A stretch of 28,474 nt of DNA, taken from CAKOSP01 sp964549115. Its GTDB lineage: Bacteria > Bacillota_I > Bacilli_A > RF39 > UBA660. The notes below the pieces were generated by a model, which worked only from the letters and a program-made list of their open reading frames with translations, was not told where the DNA came from and ran no database searches. The translations under genes were made by a program, and so were the position numbers. Each line of letters starts with the position of its first letter. The first letter of the stretch is position 1. The DNA lies in NCBI GenBank assembly GCA_964549115.1, contig CAZJTX010000011.1, positions 1 to 28,474 on the forward strand, written 5' to 3'. Below, piece after piece: positions 6,117 to 15,088 of the stretch.

Positions 6117-8070
6117 CTTCTTTAATAATAGTTATATTTAATTCTTTTGCTTTAGTATATTTACTACCTGGGTCATCACCTAGCAATAAATAATCTAGGT
6201 TTTTAGATACCGAAGAAAGTACTCTACCACCGTATTCTTCAATTAATTCAGTTAATTCATCTCTAGTATAATTATCAAAAGTACCAGTTATAACAAATGT
6301 TTTATTTGTAAAAAACTCATGTTCCTTTTTAATACTCAAATCTTTCATATTAACATTATATTTTTTAAGAGAATTAATTATTTCTATATTATCATTAAAA
6401 TAATTATATATATTCAAAGATAATATTTTTCCAAATTCATCAATATTATTTATATCTTCAACACTAGCATTTATTAAATTATCTATATTTTTAAAATAAT
6501 AACTTAACTCTTTTGCTTTTTTCTTACCTATTCCATTTATTCCTAATGAAAATAATAATCTATCTAAATTATTGTTTTTAGATTTTTCTATATTATCTAA
6601 AATTTTATTAATACTTTTTTCTCCGAAACCTTCTAATTCTTTTAATTTTTCTTTATGATCTTTTAATTTATAAAAATCTTCAAAATTAGTTAAATATCCA
6701 AAATTGTAAAAATCTTCGATTATTTCTATACCCAGTCCATCTATATCCATTCCATCTTTAGATGCAAAATGAATTAAACTTTCCACTTTTCTAGCAGGAC
6801 ATTCTTTATTTGGACAATAATGGTCTACCTTACCTTCTGGTTTAACAAGTTTTGTATTACATATTGGACAATTTTCAATCATTACAAATTCTTTTTCAGA
6901 ACCGTCTCTTCTTTCTTTTTTAGCCTCGACTACTTCTGGGATTATATCTCCGGCTTTTCTAAGCATTACTATATCCCCTATTTTTAAGTCTCTTGCTCTT
7001 ATATAATCTTCATTATGAAGAGTTGCTCTACTTACAGTAGATCCATCTATTAAAGTTGGTGAAAGTACTGCATTTGGAGTTATTAATCCGGTTCTACCTA
7101 CTGTAAATATAATATCTTCTAATTTAGTTAATACTTCTTTTGCGGGAAATTTATAAGCAATAGCCCATTTAGGGTATCTAGCAGTGTATCCTACTTCTTC
7201 TTGATCATGAAAATTATTTATCTTTATAACTAACCCATCTATCTCATAAGATAAATTATCCCTTACTTCATTTACTTCTTCTTTATACTTAATAACGTCT
7301 TTTATATTTTTAAACACTTTATTTTCTTTATTAACATTAAAACCATACTCTTTTAATAAATTAAATGCCTCACTTTGAGTTTTTATATTATAATCTTCTA
7401 CATTTAAAAGTTGATAAACAAAACTATCTAAGTTTCTTTTAGCAGTTATTTTAGAATCTAGTTGTCTAATGCTTCCTGCTGCAGCATTTCTAACATTTTG
7501 AAGTGGAGTCTCATTATTATTAATTCGTTCCTTATTTAAGATATTTAAGGTGTTTTTATGCATAAATATCTCACCTCTTACAGTTAGATTTATATCATCT
7601 TTTAATTTAAGGGGAATGCTTCTTATTGTTTTAACATTTTCAGTTACATCTTCTCCTACTACTCCATCTCCTCTAGTAGCAGCACTCTTTAATTCTCCAT
7701 TTTCATAATTTATAGATATACTAAGTCCATCTATTTTATATTCAACTACATATTCATAATTATTTAATATTTTTTTAATTCTCTCATCAAATAATATTAA
7801 ATCCTCATCATTAAAAGCATCTTGTAAAGATAACATCTCTTTTTCATGTTCTATTTTTTCAAATTGATCTAATTTTAAACTTCCTACTCTTTTAGTAGGA
7901 GAATTAGGATCCACTAATTCAGGATGCTCTTCTTCTAATTTAATTAAGTTATACATTAAATTATCATATTCTTGGTCAGTAATTGTAGGACTATCATGTA
8001 CATAATAATTTATATTAGCTTCGTCAATCTTTTTAATTAAATCTTTTATTTTATTTTTAATATTATCCAT
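6091..8070 (-). CDS. ligA: NAD-dependent DNA ligase
   Basis: 659 aa, full length. LigA seals nicks with NAD+ in replication and repair. Features seen: Ia domain with NYYVHDSPTITDQEYD; adenylation motif KIDG with catalytic Lys112; ATRGDGVVGEDVTENVKTIR (about 130-150); GRTGLITPNAVLSP in the OB region; four zinc Cys at 401, 404, 419 and 424; helix-hairpin-helix segments (LFSLGINGIGKKKAKEL); and a C-terminal BRCT domain (about 584-659, TFVITGTFDNYTRDELTELI). Start ATG 8070 has GAGG close upstream and lies 7 bases after the pcrA stop, giving a pcrA-ligA operon, a common arrangement in Bacilli. Confidence 0.97.
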   Translation of the reverse strand: MDNIKNKIKDLIKKIDEANINYYVHDSPTITDQEYDNLMYNLIKLEEEHPELVDPNSPTKRVGSLKLDQFEKIEHEKEMLSLQDAFNDEDLILFDERIKKILNNYEYVVEYKIDGLSISINYENGELKSAATRGDGVVGEDVTENVKTIRSIPLKLKDDINLTVRGEIFMHKNTLNILNKERINNNETPLQNVRNAAAGSIRQLDSKITAKRNLDSFVYQLLNVEDYNIKTQSEAFNLLKEYGFNVNKENKVFKNIKDVIKYKEEVNEVRDNLSYEIDGLVIKINNFHDQEEVGYTARYPKWAIAYKFPAKEVLTKLEDIIFTVGRTGLITPNAVLSPTLIDGSTVSRATLHNEDYIRARDLKIGDIVMLRKAGDIIPEVVEAKKERRDGSEKEFVMIENCPICNTKLVKPEGKVDHYCPNKECPARKVESLIHFASKDGMDIDGLGIEIIEDFYNFGYLTNFEDFYKLKDHKEKLKELEGFGEKSINKILDNIEKSKNNNLDRLLFSLGINGIGKKKAKELSYYFKNIDNLINASVEDINNIDEFGKILSLNIYNYFNDNIEIINSLKKYNVNMKDLSIKKEHEFFTNKTFVITGTFDNYTRDELTELIEEYGGRVLSSVSKNLDYLLLGDDPGSKYTKAKELNITIIKEEKIKELII

Positions 8071-8077
8071 AATTACC

Positions 8078-10159
8078 TCACAATTTCTTTAAACCTTTAA
8101 AGTTTTTCAACACTTTTTTCACTCCTACTTTATTAGAAAAGAAAACTGTAACAATAGTATCGTTTACATCTACTACACTTCCTTTTCCGTACATAGAGTG
8201 TATAACACTATCACCAATTTTGAAATCTATTATATCAGATGTGTAAAACAAATCTTTGTTTACTTTTTTAACTGTGGCTTTTTCTTTTTCAACATCTAAC
8301 AAGTTTTCACTTATTTCATCAATAAATCTACTTGGAGGATTAACATTAGTTCTTCCATATAACATTCGTCTTTCAGCGTTGGATAAATATAGTCTTTCTT
8401 TAGCTCTAGTTATAGCTACATAACAAAGTCTTCTTTCTTCTTCTATTCCCCCATCTTCTAATAATGAATTTACATGTGGAAATAACCCCTCTTCTACACC
8501 TAATACAAACACAACTTTAAATTCTAATCCTTTGGCTGAGTGGATAGTCATTAACGTTACTACATCACTATCCTCACCATATTCAGTTGCATCCGCTACC
8601 AACGATATATTTTCTAAAAAGTCATCTAAGTTAATTGTACCAGTTTCTTTTTGAAAAGATTCAGTTATACTTTTAAACTCCATTAAGTTTTCTATTCTTA
8701 ATGATGATTCTAAAGTATTTTCATTTTCTAGTTCACTTAACATACCACTTTTATCCAATATATAATCAATTAACTCTGTTAAAGACAAGTCTTTACTCTT
8801 ATCTATAATGTCTAAAATTATTTCTTTAAACTTCAATTCTTTTTTATCACTTATAGCATCAAACATAGATGTGTTTTCCTCGGCTGATTTTTCTCTTAAG
8901 TTACTAACAGTAACATTACCTATACCTCTTTTAGGAACATTTATTATTCTTTCTAATGCTTCATTATCTTTTAGATTAGAAATTAATTTTAAATAACTAA
9001 TTAAATCTTTTATTTCTTTTCTTTTATAAAACAAAAAACTTCCCACGACTTTATATGGAACAGTATTTTTCATCATTTCTTCTTCAATTAATCTTGATTG
9101 AGCATTAGTTCTATAAAATATTGCTATATCTTTTTTCTTATATCCTTGTTCTAATAGTTTTCTAACTTCAAAAAGTACACTACTTACTTCATTTAGATCA
9201 CTATAATATCTTTTATAACTAACCTTAATTCCATCACCCAAGTCACTATATAAGTCTACTTCTTTAGTATCCATATTATTTTTAATTACTTCATTAGCAA
9301 CTTTTAATATATTGTTAGTACTTCTATAATTTTTATTAAGTTTTATAACTAATGCATCTTTAAAATCTTTTTCAAAATTTAATATGTTTTTATAATTAGC
9401 TCCCCTAAAAGCATATATACTTTGATTAACATCTCCAACTACAAAGATGTTTTTATATTTATCTGATAACATTTTAACTAATTTATATTGAACTTCATTA
9501 GTGTCCTGATATTCATCTATTAGTATATATTGATATTTCTCTTGATATTTTTCTAATATTGATAAATTATTTAAAAACAACTCAACTGGTTTTTTCAAAA
9601 GATCATCAAAATCTAAAGAGTTATTATTTTTTAAAGTTTCTTCATAATGTCTATAAACAAGAACCACTTGTTCATCTGTAGGAGTTAAAAACAATTTATC
9701 TATTTCTTTATCGCTTAACATTTCATTTTTAATAAAACTAATTCTGTTTCTAACATAACTAGGACTAAGAGATGTGGTATCTATTGCAAGGTGTTTCATA
9801 GACTTTTTTATTATACTTAAAGAATCATCCGAATCAACAATAGAAAAGTTTCTCTCTAAACCTAATAACTCATAATTTTCTCTAATTATTCTAACTCCAA
9901 ATGAGTGAAATGTTCCGACAAAAGAAAAATTATCAGATACCATATTATCTAATCTATATCTCATTTCTTTAGCAGCTTTATTAGTAAATGTTATAGCTAA
10001 TATATTATAAGGGGATACTCCCTCATTGATTAAGTGAGCAATTCTTGTAGTTAACACTTTTGTTTTACCTGATCCAGCTCCTGCTATAACTAAACAAGGA
10101 CCGTTTTTATGTAAAACAGCCTCTTTTTGTTCTTTATTAAGTCCTTTTAAATAGTCCAT
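8078..10159 (-). CDS. pcrA: ATP-dependent DNA helicase PcrA/UvrD
   Basis: 693 aa from ATG 10157-10159, chosen because AGGAGA lies just upstream and MDYLKGLNKEQKEAV is the normal family start. An in-frame ATG at 10240 would add 27 hydrophobic residues encoded by the terminator and promoter region and is rejected. It is an SF1A 3'-5' helicase for repair and plasmid or replication maintenance. Motifs in order: Walker A AGAGSGKT (26-33), TFTNKAAKEMRYR, GTFHSFG, Walker B DEYQDTN, GDVNQSIYAFRGA, NYRST, FYRTNAQSR, TIHSAKGLEF, VAITRAKERLYLS, and a C-terminal Tudor-like segment (FKIGDSVIHSMYGKGSVV) that binds RNA polymerase in PcrA. It is followed by ligA. Confidence 0.97.
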   Translation of the reverse strand: MDYLKGLNKEQKEAVLHKNGPCLVIAGAGSGKTKVLTTRIAHLINEGVSPYNILAITFTNKAAKEMRYRLDNMVSDNFSFVGTFHSFGVRIIRENYELLGLERNFSIVDSDDSLSIIKKSMKHLAIDTTSLSPSYVRNRISFIKNEMLSDKEIDKLFLTPTDEQVVLVYRHYEETLKNNNSLDFDDLLKKPVELFLNNLSILEKYQEKYQYILIDEYQDTNEVQYKLVKMLSDKYKNIFVVGDVNQSIYAFRGANYKNILNFEKDFKDALVIKLNKNYRSTNNILKVANEVIKNNMDTKEVDLYSDLGDGIKVSYKRYYSDLNEVSSVLFEVRKLLEQGYKKKDIAIFYRTNAQSRLIEEEMMKNTVPYKVVGSFLFYKRKEIKDLISYLKLISNLKDNEALERIINVPKRGIGNVTVSNLREKSAEENTSMFDAISDKKELKFKEIILDIIDKSKDLSLTELIDYILDKSGMLSELENENTLESSLRIENLMEFKSITESFQKETGTINLDDFLENISLVADATEYGEDSDVVTLMTIHSAKGLEFKVVFVLGVEEGLFPHVNSLLEDGGIEEERRLCYVAITRAKERLYLSNAERRMLYGRTNVNPPSRFIDEISENLLDVEKEKATVKKVNKDLFYTSDIIDFKIGDSVIHSMYGKGSVVDVNDTIVTVFFSNKVGVKKVLKNFKGLKKL

Positions 10160-10181
10160 TATGTCTCCTAAATCTAGTAAT

Positions 10182-10187
10182 ATTATA
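10182..10187 (-). promoter_or_regulatory. -10 of the pcrA promoter
   Basis: The minus strand reads GATATAAT (TATAAT at 10182-10187), 22 bases before the pcrA ATG. The -35 position is a run of T belonging to the preceding terminator, so the -35 match is poor. Confidence 0.45.
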
Positions 10188-10203
10188 TCAAAAAAACAGA
10201 CAT

Positions 10204-10251
10204 AAAAAAAGAGAACACAGCCGTTAAAATTAATTAACAATTGTGCTCTCT
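10204..10251 (-). terminator. Strong terminator between the surface gene and pcrA
   Basis: The 10-bp outer stem pairs AGAGAGCACA (10242-10251 on minus) with TGTGTTCTCT (10210-10219), with one G-U pair. An inner GTTAA/TTAAC stem and a run of seven T (10204-10210) complete it. It ends the transcript of the 10294 gene. Confidence 0.85.
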
Positions 10252-10293
10252 AGATATAGATTATCATATTAAATATATTTGTCAATACTTTTT

Positions 10294-11802
10294 TTAAAAT
10301 TTATTAAATTTATTATATTTTTTAACTTCCTTATAAACAAAGAATGACATAATTAATATTAACATTAATAAACTTATATTTAAGAACAGACCTGTTTGAG
10401 GATTATCCTTGCTTTTAGGCGGTGGTACAGTTATATCCTCTTCTTCTATATTGTCATCCTCATCTTTTATTGATAATAAGTATGGATTATCATATTCTCC
10501 TGTACCTTCAGCTAAAGTATTGGCTTTTAGGGAAATAACTGGTCTTACTCCATAAGTGTTATCAACAAAATAATCTGATTGCGAAGTATAAAACTGAACA
10601 GTAAACCATTCAATAGCTGCGTAACTACTCATTCTAGCTTGTCTTGGAGTTCCTAACCAATACTCTTGGTCATTGTATAAATAGAATTCGTCATTTAAAT
10701 ATTCTGCTTTTCCCGCTATTGCTGCTTCATCTGCCGATAATAACCCTATTGGATAAGTAAGGGCCCCATTTCCTTTTTCTGTGTCCGAAACAGTAAAAGC
10801 ATCATTTTTATTTGGACATGTAATACGTGGATTTCTTTCTTCGATTAACCTTATATATCCGGCAGGAAAATCACCTGTATAATGTTGTGCTTCTAAATAT
10901 TCAAGTTTCCTATCATTGCAAAAAATGGAATCTGCTAAAAAATGTTGATATTCAACTAAATTTTCTTCATACCATTCATCAATCACCATTTTTATATCAC
11001 TATCATGAAAAAACCCATCCAACTTATCTTCATCATACATATAGCCCATATAATATAATGAACTATCTTGTAACGAAACAGCACTTAGACCTATTTGTGT
11101 TTTAAATGGAACTGAATCATATTTTCTAATATTACAATAATTGTGATTTTCAACGAAACAAGCAGCTTTTTCCGGGTCAGTTGGAGTAGAACCCCAAAAA
11201 TAATCTTTTGTCTCTCCGGTCGTTGCATTACACATATTTACCAAACATTCAATTGAAGGTTCAGCTACACAAACGTGGACATTAGATGACGCACAATCAT
11301 ATTCATCAGGATCCATTCCTGGCGGCATTCTCATGCTATAAATTTCTTCTAATGTTTCTTGAGATAAATTCAAATCACATGCTGTGTTCACACAAGATAA
11401 AGCGCCAGATACTAGTTCTGAGTCAATTTCTTCATCTGTTAATTCATTTATAAAAACCTTATCATTTTCTGTAGGAACATTTCTTCCACTAAATATCAAT
11501 TTAACTGAATTATCTCCATTTATACGAACTACTCGCCAATAATAATTTGCAAAATAAACCCAGTTATTATCTACCGCTCCTCTAAAATAATAACTTGTAC
11601 CATAATCATCTAAAGTTGCAAACATTCCCTCATTTGCTACAGCATTAACTGCAAAGTTTGGTATTGGTTTCAAGTTTATAACATCTTTCCCTTGATTATC
11701 AAGTAGTATTTTTTCATAAAAAAATGGTGAACCTTTAACAGTTGGTATAAATATTACCATTAAAACTATTAAAAGAACCATCATCATATTTTGTCTTTTC
11801 AT
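10294..11802 (-). CDS. Wall-anchored head-domain protein A (NPQTG)
   Basis: 502 aa, ATG 11802 after AGAGGT. Signal peptide about 1-24 (hydrophobic, ending PTVKGSP). Head blocks: EGMFATLDDYGTSYYFRGAV (58-77), NNWVYFANYYWRVVRINGDN (79-98), KLIFSG, then IFCNDR (Cys295), ITCPNK (Cys329), GLLSADEA, YGVRPVISL (417-425) and GTGEYDNPY. Between the two halves sits an insert of about 90 residues with eight Cys (137, 142, 170, 178, 186, 191, 215, 223). The C-terminus is a proline-rich linker, NPQTG (467-471), a membrane segment and a basic tail, a sortase-type sorting signal. The head recalls DUF6273-like, lectin-fold-like surface domains (inference). It has its own promoter and terminator and is a paralogue of the next gene. 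Confidence 0.8.
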   Translation of the reverse strand: MKRQNMMMVLLIVLMVIFIPTVKGSPFFYEKILLDNQGKDVINLKPIPNFAVNAVANEGMFATLDDYGTSYYFRGAVDNNWVYFANYYWRVVRINGDNSVKLIFSGRNVPTENDKVFINELTDEEIDSELVSGALSCVNTACDLNLSQETLEEIYSMRMPPGMDPDEYDCASSNVHVCVAEPSIECLVNMCNATTGETKDYFWGSTPTDPEKAACFVENHNYCNIRKYDSVPFKTQIGLSAVSLQDSSLYYMGYMYDEDKLDGFFHDSDIKMVIDEWYEENLVEYQHFLADSIFCNDRKLEYLEAQHYTGDFPAGYIRLIEERNPRITCPNKNDAFTVSDTEKGNGALTYPIGLLSADEAAIAGKAEYLNDEFYLYNDQEYWLGTPRQARMSSYAAIEWFTVQFYTSQSDYFVDNTYGVRPVISLKANTLAEGTGEYDNPYLLSIKDEDDNIEEEDITVPPPKSKDNPQTGLFLNISLLMLILIMSFFVYKEVKKYNKFNKF

Positions 11803-11822
11803 CTAATACCTCTACTATATTA

Positions 11823-11851
11823 AAGATAACATTTTCAATACATTATCTCAA
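11823..11851 (-). promoter_or_regulatory. Promoter of head protein A
   Basis: Minus strand: -35 TTGAGA (11846-11851), spacer 17 ending TGT, -10 TATCTT (11823-11828). The same boxes, spacing and flanks occur before head protein B at 13434-13462. Confidence 0.65.
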
Positions 11852-11871
11852 CTATTTTATACGTATTTCAT

Positions 11872-11904
11872 AAAAAAAGACTATACTCAATAATATAGTC
11901 TTTT
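11872..11904 (-). terminator. Terminator after head protein B
   Basis: An 11-bp perfect stem AAAAGACTATA/TATAGTCTTTT (11875-11885 with 11894-11904) with an 8-base loop, then T to 11872 on the minus strand. Confidence 0.85.
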
Positions 11905-11920
11905 ATTAATTAATATTTTT

Positions 11921-13411
11921 TTAAAATTTATTAAATTTATTATATTTAGCATTTTCTTTATAAACAAATAGTGCTGTTACTAATATTAACATTAATAAAC
12001 TTATGTTTAAGAATAAACCAGTTTGTGGGTTATCTTTACTTGGTGTTGGAGGTACTACAATTGGTTCATCTGCTACTGCTAGTATATATGGATCATTCCA
12101 CGCGCCAGTACCCGTAACCGTAGCGGTAGGTACTATTGATATAGTTGGTCTTACTCCATACATATTTCCTATACGATAATTTGCTTCATAATCTAAATAT
12201 TGAACATTAAAGTATTCAGCATATCCATTATTTTCTTCGCGATAAGATCTAGGTGACACTGTCCAAAAATCATTATTTGACCATAAGTAATACTCAGTAT
12301 TTAAAGGTGTCATTTCACCGGCTAGTGCTACTTCGTCCATAGTTAATAATCCTATTGGGTAAGTAAGAGCTCCATTTCCTTTTTCGGTATCCGAAACAGT
12401 AAACGCATCTGCTTTATTTGGACAAGATAATCTTGGCAAAGTAGTATCAAACATTCTCAAATACGCTGCTGGGTAATATCCTCCCAAATACGGCGAATCA
12501 TAATACAACAGTTCTCTATCATTACATACTATAAAGTCACTTAAATAATTTTGATAATCTAACAAGTTATCTTCATACCATTTATCTATTATTTTCTTAA
12601 TATCACTATCAGTTGTATATCCTTGCTCAACCCCTTCTTCATACATATATCCAATAAAATGAAATCCGTTTTCTCTAAAATTAATTGCGCTAAGACCTAT
12701 TTGTGTTTTAAAATCAATATCTTCATATACCGTACTAATACATTGGTTTGCATGTTCGAAAAAACATGCTTCGTGTACTGGGTTATCTGATTCTTCGTCA
12801 TATAATAAATCTTCCGCTTCTTCATATGTTAAACTACACGCATCTTGTAAACATGATATAGCTGGTTGGTGCATACAAATGTAAATATTATCTCTAACAC
12901 AATCACGTTCCGCATAAGACATTCCATCTGGTAATTCCCAATCAAGTATAGCTGCAATATCTTCTTTTGTTACATTTATACCACAAGCATCATTAATACA
13001 AGATAAGTCTTTTGATGCTGCGGTTGAGGATACTTCTATTTCAGAAAGTTCTTCTATATGAACTTTTTGTTCTTCTGTAGGAGCATATTTACCACTATAT
13101 ACTAATTTAACTGAATTATCTCCATTAATACGAACTATTCTCCAATAATGATTAGCAAAATATACCCAGTTATTATCTACTGCTCCTCTAAAGTAATAAC
13201 TCATTCCGTAATCATCAATTAAAGGAAATAATCCCTCATTAGTCATTGAATGTTGTTCATAATCAGGAACAGGTTTTAATTCTACTGTTTCTGCACCGCC
13301 ATAATAGTCTAATATTTTTTCATAAAATATTGTAGCTGCCTCAACATTAGGAATAATTAAAAACAATACCAAAATTTTTAATATTGTAAAATTAATAAAG
13401 CGTTTTTTCAT
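11921..13411 (-). CDS. Wall-anchored head-domain protein B (NPQTG)
   Basis: 496 aa from ATG 13409-13411, chosen because AGGAGAG and a good promoter lie upstream and because a signal peptide begins at once (hydrophobic to about residue 25, PNVEAA). A longer frame to 13567 would read through the promoter and is rejected. Head blocks: NEGLFPLIDDYGMSYYFRGA, NNWVYFANHYWRIVRINGDN, IVCNDR (Cys296), LSCPNK (Cys330), GLLTMDEVALAG, YGVRPTISI, GTGAWNDPY. The eight-Cys insert has Cys at 138, 143, 171, 179, 187, 192, 216 and 224. NPQTG at 461-465 precedes a membrane segment and basic tail almost identical to that of protein A, including the final NKFNKF. The two genes are clearly a tandem duplication, each with its own promoter and terminator. 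Confidence 0.8.
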   Translation of the reverse strand: MKKRFINFTILKILVLFLIIPNVEAATIFYEKILDYYGGAETVELKPVPDYEQHSMTNEGLFPLIDDYGMSYYFRGAVDNNWVYFANHYWRIVRINGDNSVKLVYSGKYAPTEEQKVHIEELSEIEVSSTAASKDLSCINDACGINVTKEDIAAILDWELPDGMSYAERDCVRDNIYICMHQPAISCLQDACSLTYEEAEDLLYDEESDNPVHEACFFEHANQCISTVYEDIDFKTQIGLSAINFRENGFHFIGYMYEEGVEQGYTTDSDIKKIIDKWYEDNLLDYQNYLSDFIVCNDRELLYYDSPYLGGYYPAAYLRMFDTTLPRLSCPNKADAFTVSDTEKGNGALTYPIGLLTMDEVALAGEMTPLNTEYYLWSNNDFWTVSPRSYREENNGYAEYFNVQYLDYEANYRIGNMYGVRPTISIVPTATVTGTGAWNDPYILAVADEPIVVPPTPSKDNPQTGLFLNISLLMLILVTALFVYKENAKYNKFNKF

Positions 13412-13433
13412 ATTTATTATCTCTCCTATAATA

Positions 13434-13462
13434 AAGATAACATTTTTAATAATTTTTCTCAA
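13434..13462 (-). promoter_or_regulatory. Promoter of head protein B
   Basis: Minus strand: -35 TTGAGA (13457-13462), spacer 17 ending TGT, -10 TATCTT (13434-13439), then a short leader with AGGAGAG. It is divergent from the EIIB-like gene. Confidence 0.65.
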
Positions 13463-13517
13463 CCTAAAATCTATGCATTTGACTATGTTTTTTGATATAA
13501 TAGAGTTGGTGATAAAG

Positions 13518-13835
13518 ATGGAAGTTTTTATACAATATACAATATTGTTTGTTTTACTTATAATCATTGCATTAGTAGTTTTAAAATTAAATAAAAAAGG
13601 ATTTCATTTAGAAGCTAATAAACTTATTACTTATTTAGGTGGTAAAGATAATATAATAAACGCTGAGGCTAATATGAGTAGGCTTAAAGTTATATTAAAA
13701 GATGTTTCCAAAGCTAATAAAGATGCAATACAAAAACTCGGTGCTAAAGGTGTAGTAGAAATAGACAATCAACTTAAAATAATATTTAATAAAAATGCTA
13801 GAGAATTAAAAAAATATATCGAAGAAATAATCTAA
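13518..13835 (+). CDS. Membrane-tethered EIIB-like domain lacking the active Cys
   Basis: 105 aa from ATG 13518 (GGTG 7 bases upstream; TATAAT at 13496-13501). An earlier in-frame ATG at 13473 lies upstream of the -10 and is rejected. Residues 5-22 are a membrane segment. Residues about 32-104 match the glucose-type PTS EIIB domain: ANKLITYLGGKDNI, NMSRLKVILKDVSK, IQKLGAKGVVEI, LKIIFNKNARELKKYI. In active EIIB the segment before the Arg carries the phosphorylated Cys (typically C-x-T-R-L); here that residue is Asn52 (ANMSRL). It therefore cannot carry phosphate at that site and is probably a structural or regulatory derivative. The 3' end converges on tyrS. Confidence 0.75.
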   Translation: MEVFIQYTILFVLLIIIALVVLKLNKKGFHLEANKLITYLGGKDNIINAEANMSRLKVILKDVSKANKDAIQKLGAKGVVEIDNQLKIIFNKNARELKKYIEEII

Positions 13836-13849
13836 GATATATTTTTTTT
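13808..13849. terminator. Probable bidirectional terminator between EIIB-like gene and tyrS
   Basis: AAAATATATC (13811-13820) pairs with GATATATTTT (13836-13845) around a 15-base loop; T run to 13849 on plus and a complementary A run (13808-13814) for the minus strand. The stem is A/T-rich, so it is weaker than the others here. Confidence 0.5.
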
Positions 13850-13850
13850 A

Positions 13851-15080
13851 TTATTTAATTCCTAAGTAATATTTTTTCTTACCCTTTTTAACTATAAATA
13901 CGTTCTCTTCTATACCGTCTGGTTTATCTAACAAATAATTGTAGTCAGTTATTTTTTTGTTGTTTATAGATATAGCTCCAGCTTCTATAAATTCTCTTAC
14001 TTCACGTTTACTAGTACAAATATTATATTTAACTAAAAATTCATTTATTACTAGTGGTAACTCTTCTATTTTAAAATTAGGTATTCCTTTTAAAGAATTT
14101 ATGACTTCTTCGCTTGTTAATTCAAACACTTGATCACTAAATAACTTTTCACTAATTTCTTTTGCTTTATTAAACTCATCCTCACCATGCAAGAATGTTA
14201 TTACTTCCTTGGCTAAGGTTATATGAGCTAATCTTTCTTCTGGCTTATTTAAATGTTCTTGTTCTATTTTATCTATCTCTTCTTTAGTTAAGAAAGTTAA
14301 TTTCTTTAAATACTCAATTACTACTTCATCATCGGTATTAAATAAATACTGATACATTTCATAACTAGATGTTTTATCCTTATCTAACCAAATAGCATTA
14401 CCTTCTGTTTTACCAAATTTATTTCCATATTTATCTGTTAAAAGAGGCATAGTAAAGCCATGTACTTCTTTTTGATGTTTTTTTCTTATTAAATCAATAC
14501 CAGCGGTTATATTACCCCACTGATCTGATCCCGCTACTTGCATAGTACAACTATAATTATTAAATAAATATTCAAAATCCAAAGCCTGCATAATCATATA
14601 AGAAAACTCTGTATAAGTAATACCTTCTTCTAATCTTCTTTTTACTATATCTTTATCTAACATATAATTAACACTAAAATATTTACCATAATCTCTTAAA
14701 AAGTCTATAAAGTTAATATCTTTTGACCAATCAAAATTATTTACATAAGTTTTAAATGGAAATATTTTTCTAATTTGTTTTTCTAAACTTTCGATGTTTT
14801 TTAAAACAAATTCTTTTTTAATAATTGATCTTTCCGCTGTTGGTTTAGGATCCCCTATTAAACCAGTTGCTCCCCCCAGTAATATAATTGGGTTATGTCC
14901 TCCTTTTAATAGTCTTAAAACCATTAAAAGTGATGAATAATGACCAATATGTAAAGAATCATCAGTAGGATCTGTTCCTATATAAAAAGTTATACCACCC
15001 TCGTTAATCATTTTTTCTAAATCTGGGGTTGATGAATCTTTTATTAGTCCCCTATATACTAAATCATCATATAATTTCAT
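13851..15080 (-). CDS. tyrS: Tyrosyl-tRNA synthetase
   Basis: 409 aa, full length for the bacterial enzyme that charges tRNA-Tyr. Class I features: GTDPTDDSLHIGH (HIGH at 44-47), the tyrosine pocket YTEFSYMIMQALDFEYLF, AGSDQWGNITAGIDLIRK, and KFGKT as the KMSKS-type loop. The C-terminal S4 RNA-binding domain (about 345-405, KREVREFIEAGAISINNKKI) is intact. The start ATG at 15080 has AGGAGG overlapping the stop of the HAD gene 8 bases upstream. The T-box leader at 15713-15853 lies before that HAD gene and probably regulates both. Confidence 0.97.
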   Translation of the reverse strand: MKLYDDLVYRGLIKDSSTPDLEKMINEGGITFYIGTDPTDDSLHIGHYSSLLMVLRLLKGGHNPIILLGGATGLIGDPKPTAERSIIKKEFVLKNIESLEKQIRKIFPFKTYVNNFDWSKDINFIDFLRDYGKYFSVNYMLDKDIVKRRLEEGITYTEFSYMIMQALDFEYLFNNYSCTMQVAGSDQWGNITAGIDLIRKKHQKEVHGFTMPLLTDKYGNKFGKTEGNAIWLDKDKTSSYEMYQYLFNTDDEVVIEYLKKLTFLTKEEIDKIEQEHLNKPEERLAHITLAKEVITFLHGEDEFNKAKEISEKLFSDQVFELTSEEVINSLKGIPNFKIEELPLVINEFLVKYNICTSKREVREFIEAGAISINNKKITDYNYLLDKPDGIEENVFIVKKGKKKYYLGIK

Positions 15081-15088
15081 AATTCCTC

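Noticed and set aside
8808..11105. Short plus-strand frames at 8808-8996 and 10827-11105
   Set aside because: Antisense to pcrA and to head protein A; AT-rich composition explains them.
12000..13300. Eight-Cys insert as a zinc or iron-sulfur domain
   Set aside because: The protein is exported and wall-anchored, so disulfides are more likely; spacing does not match a known cluster motif.
13479..13501. TTGACT as -35 for the EIIB-like gene
   Set aside because: The gap to TATAAT is only 11 bases, too short for a standard promoter; the -10 alone is kept as weak support.
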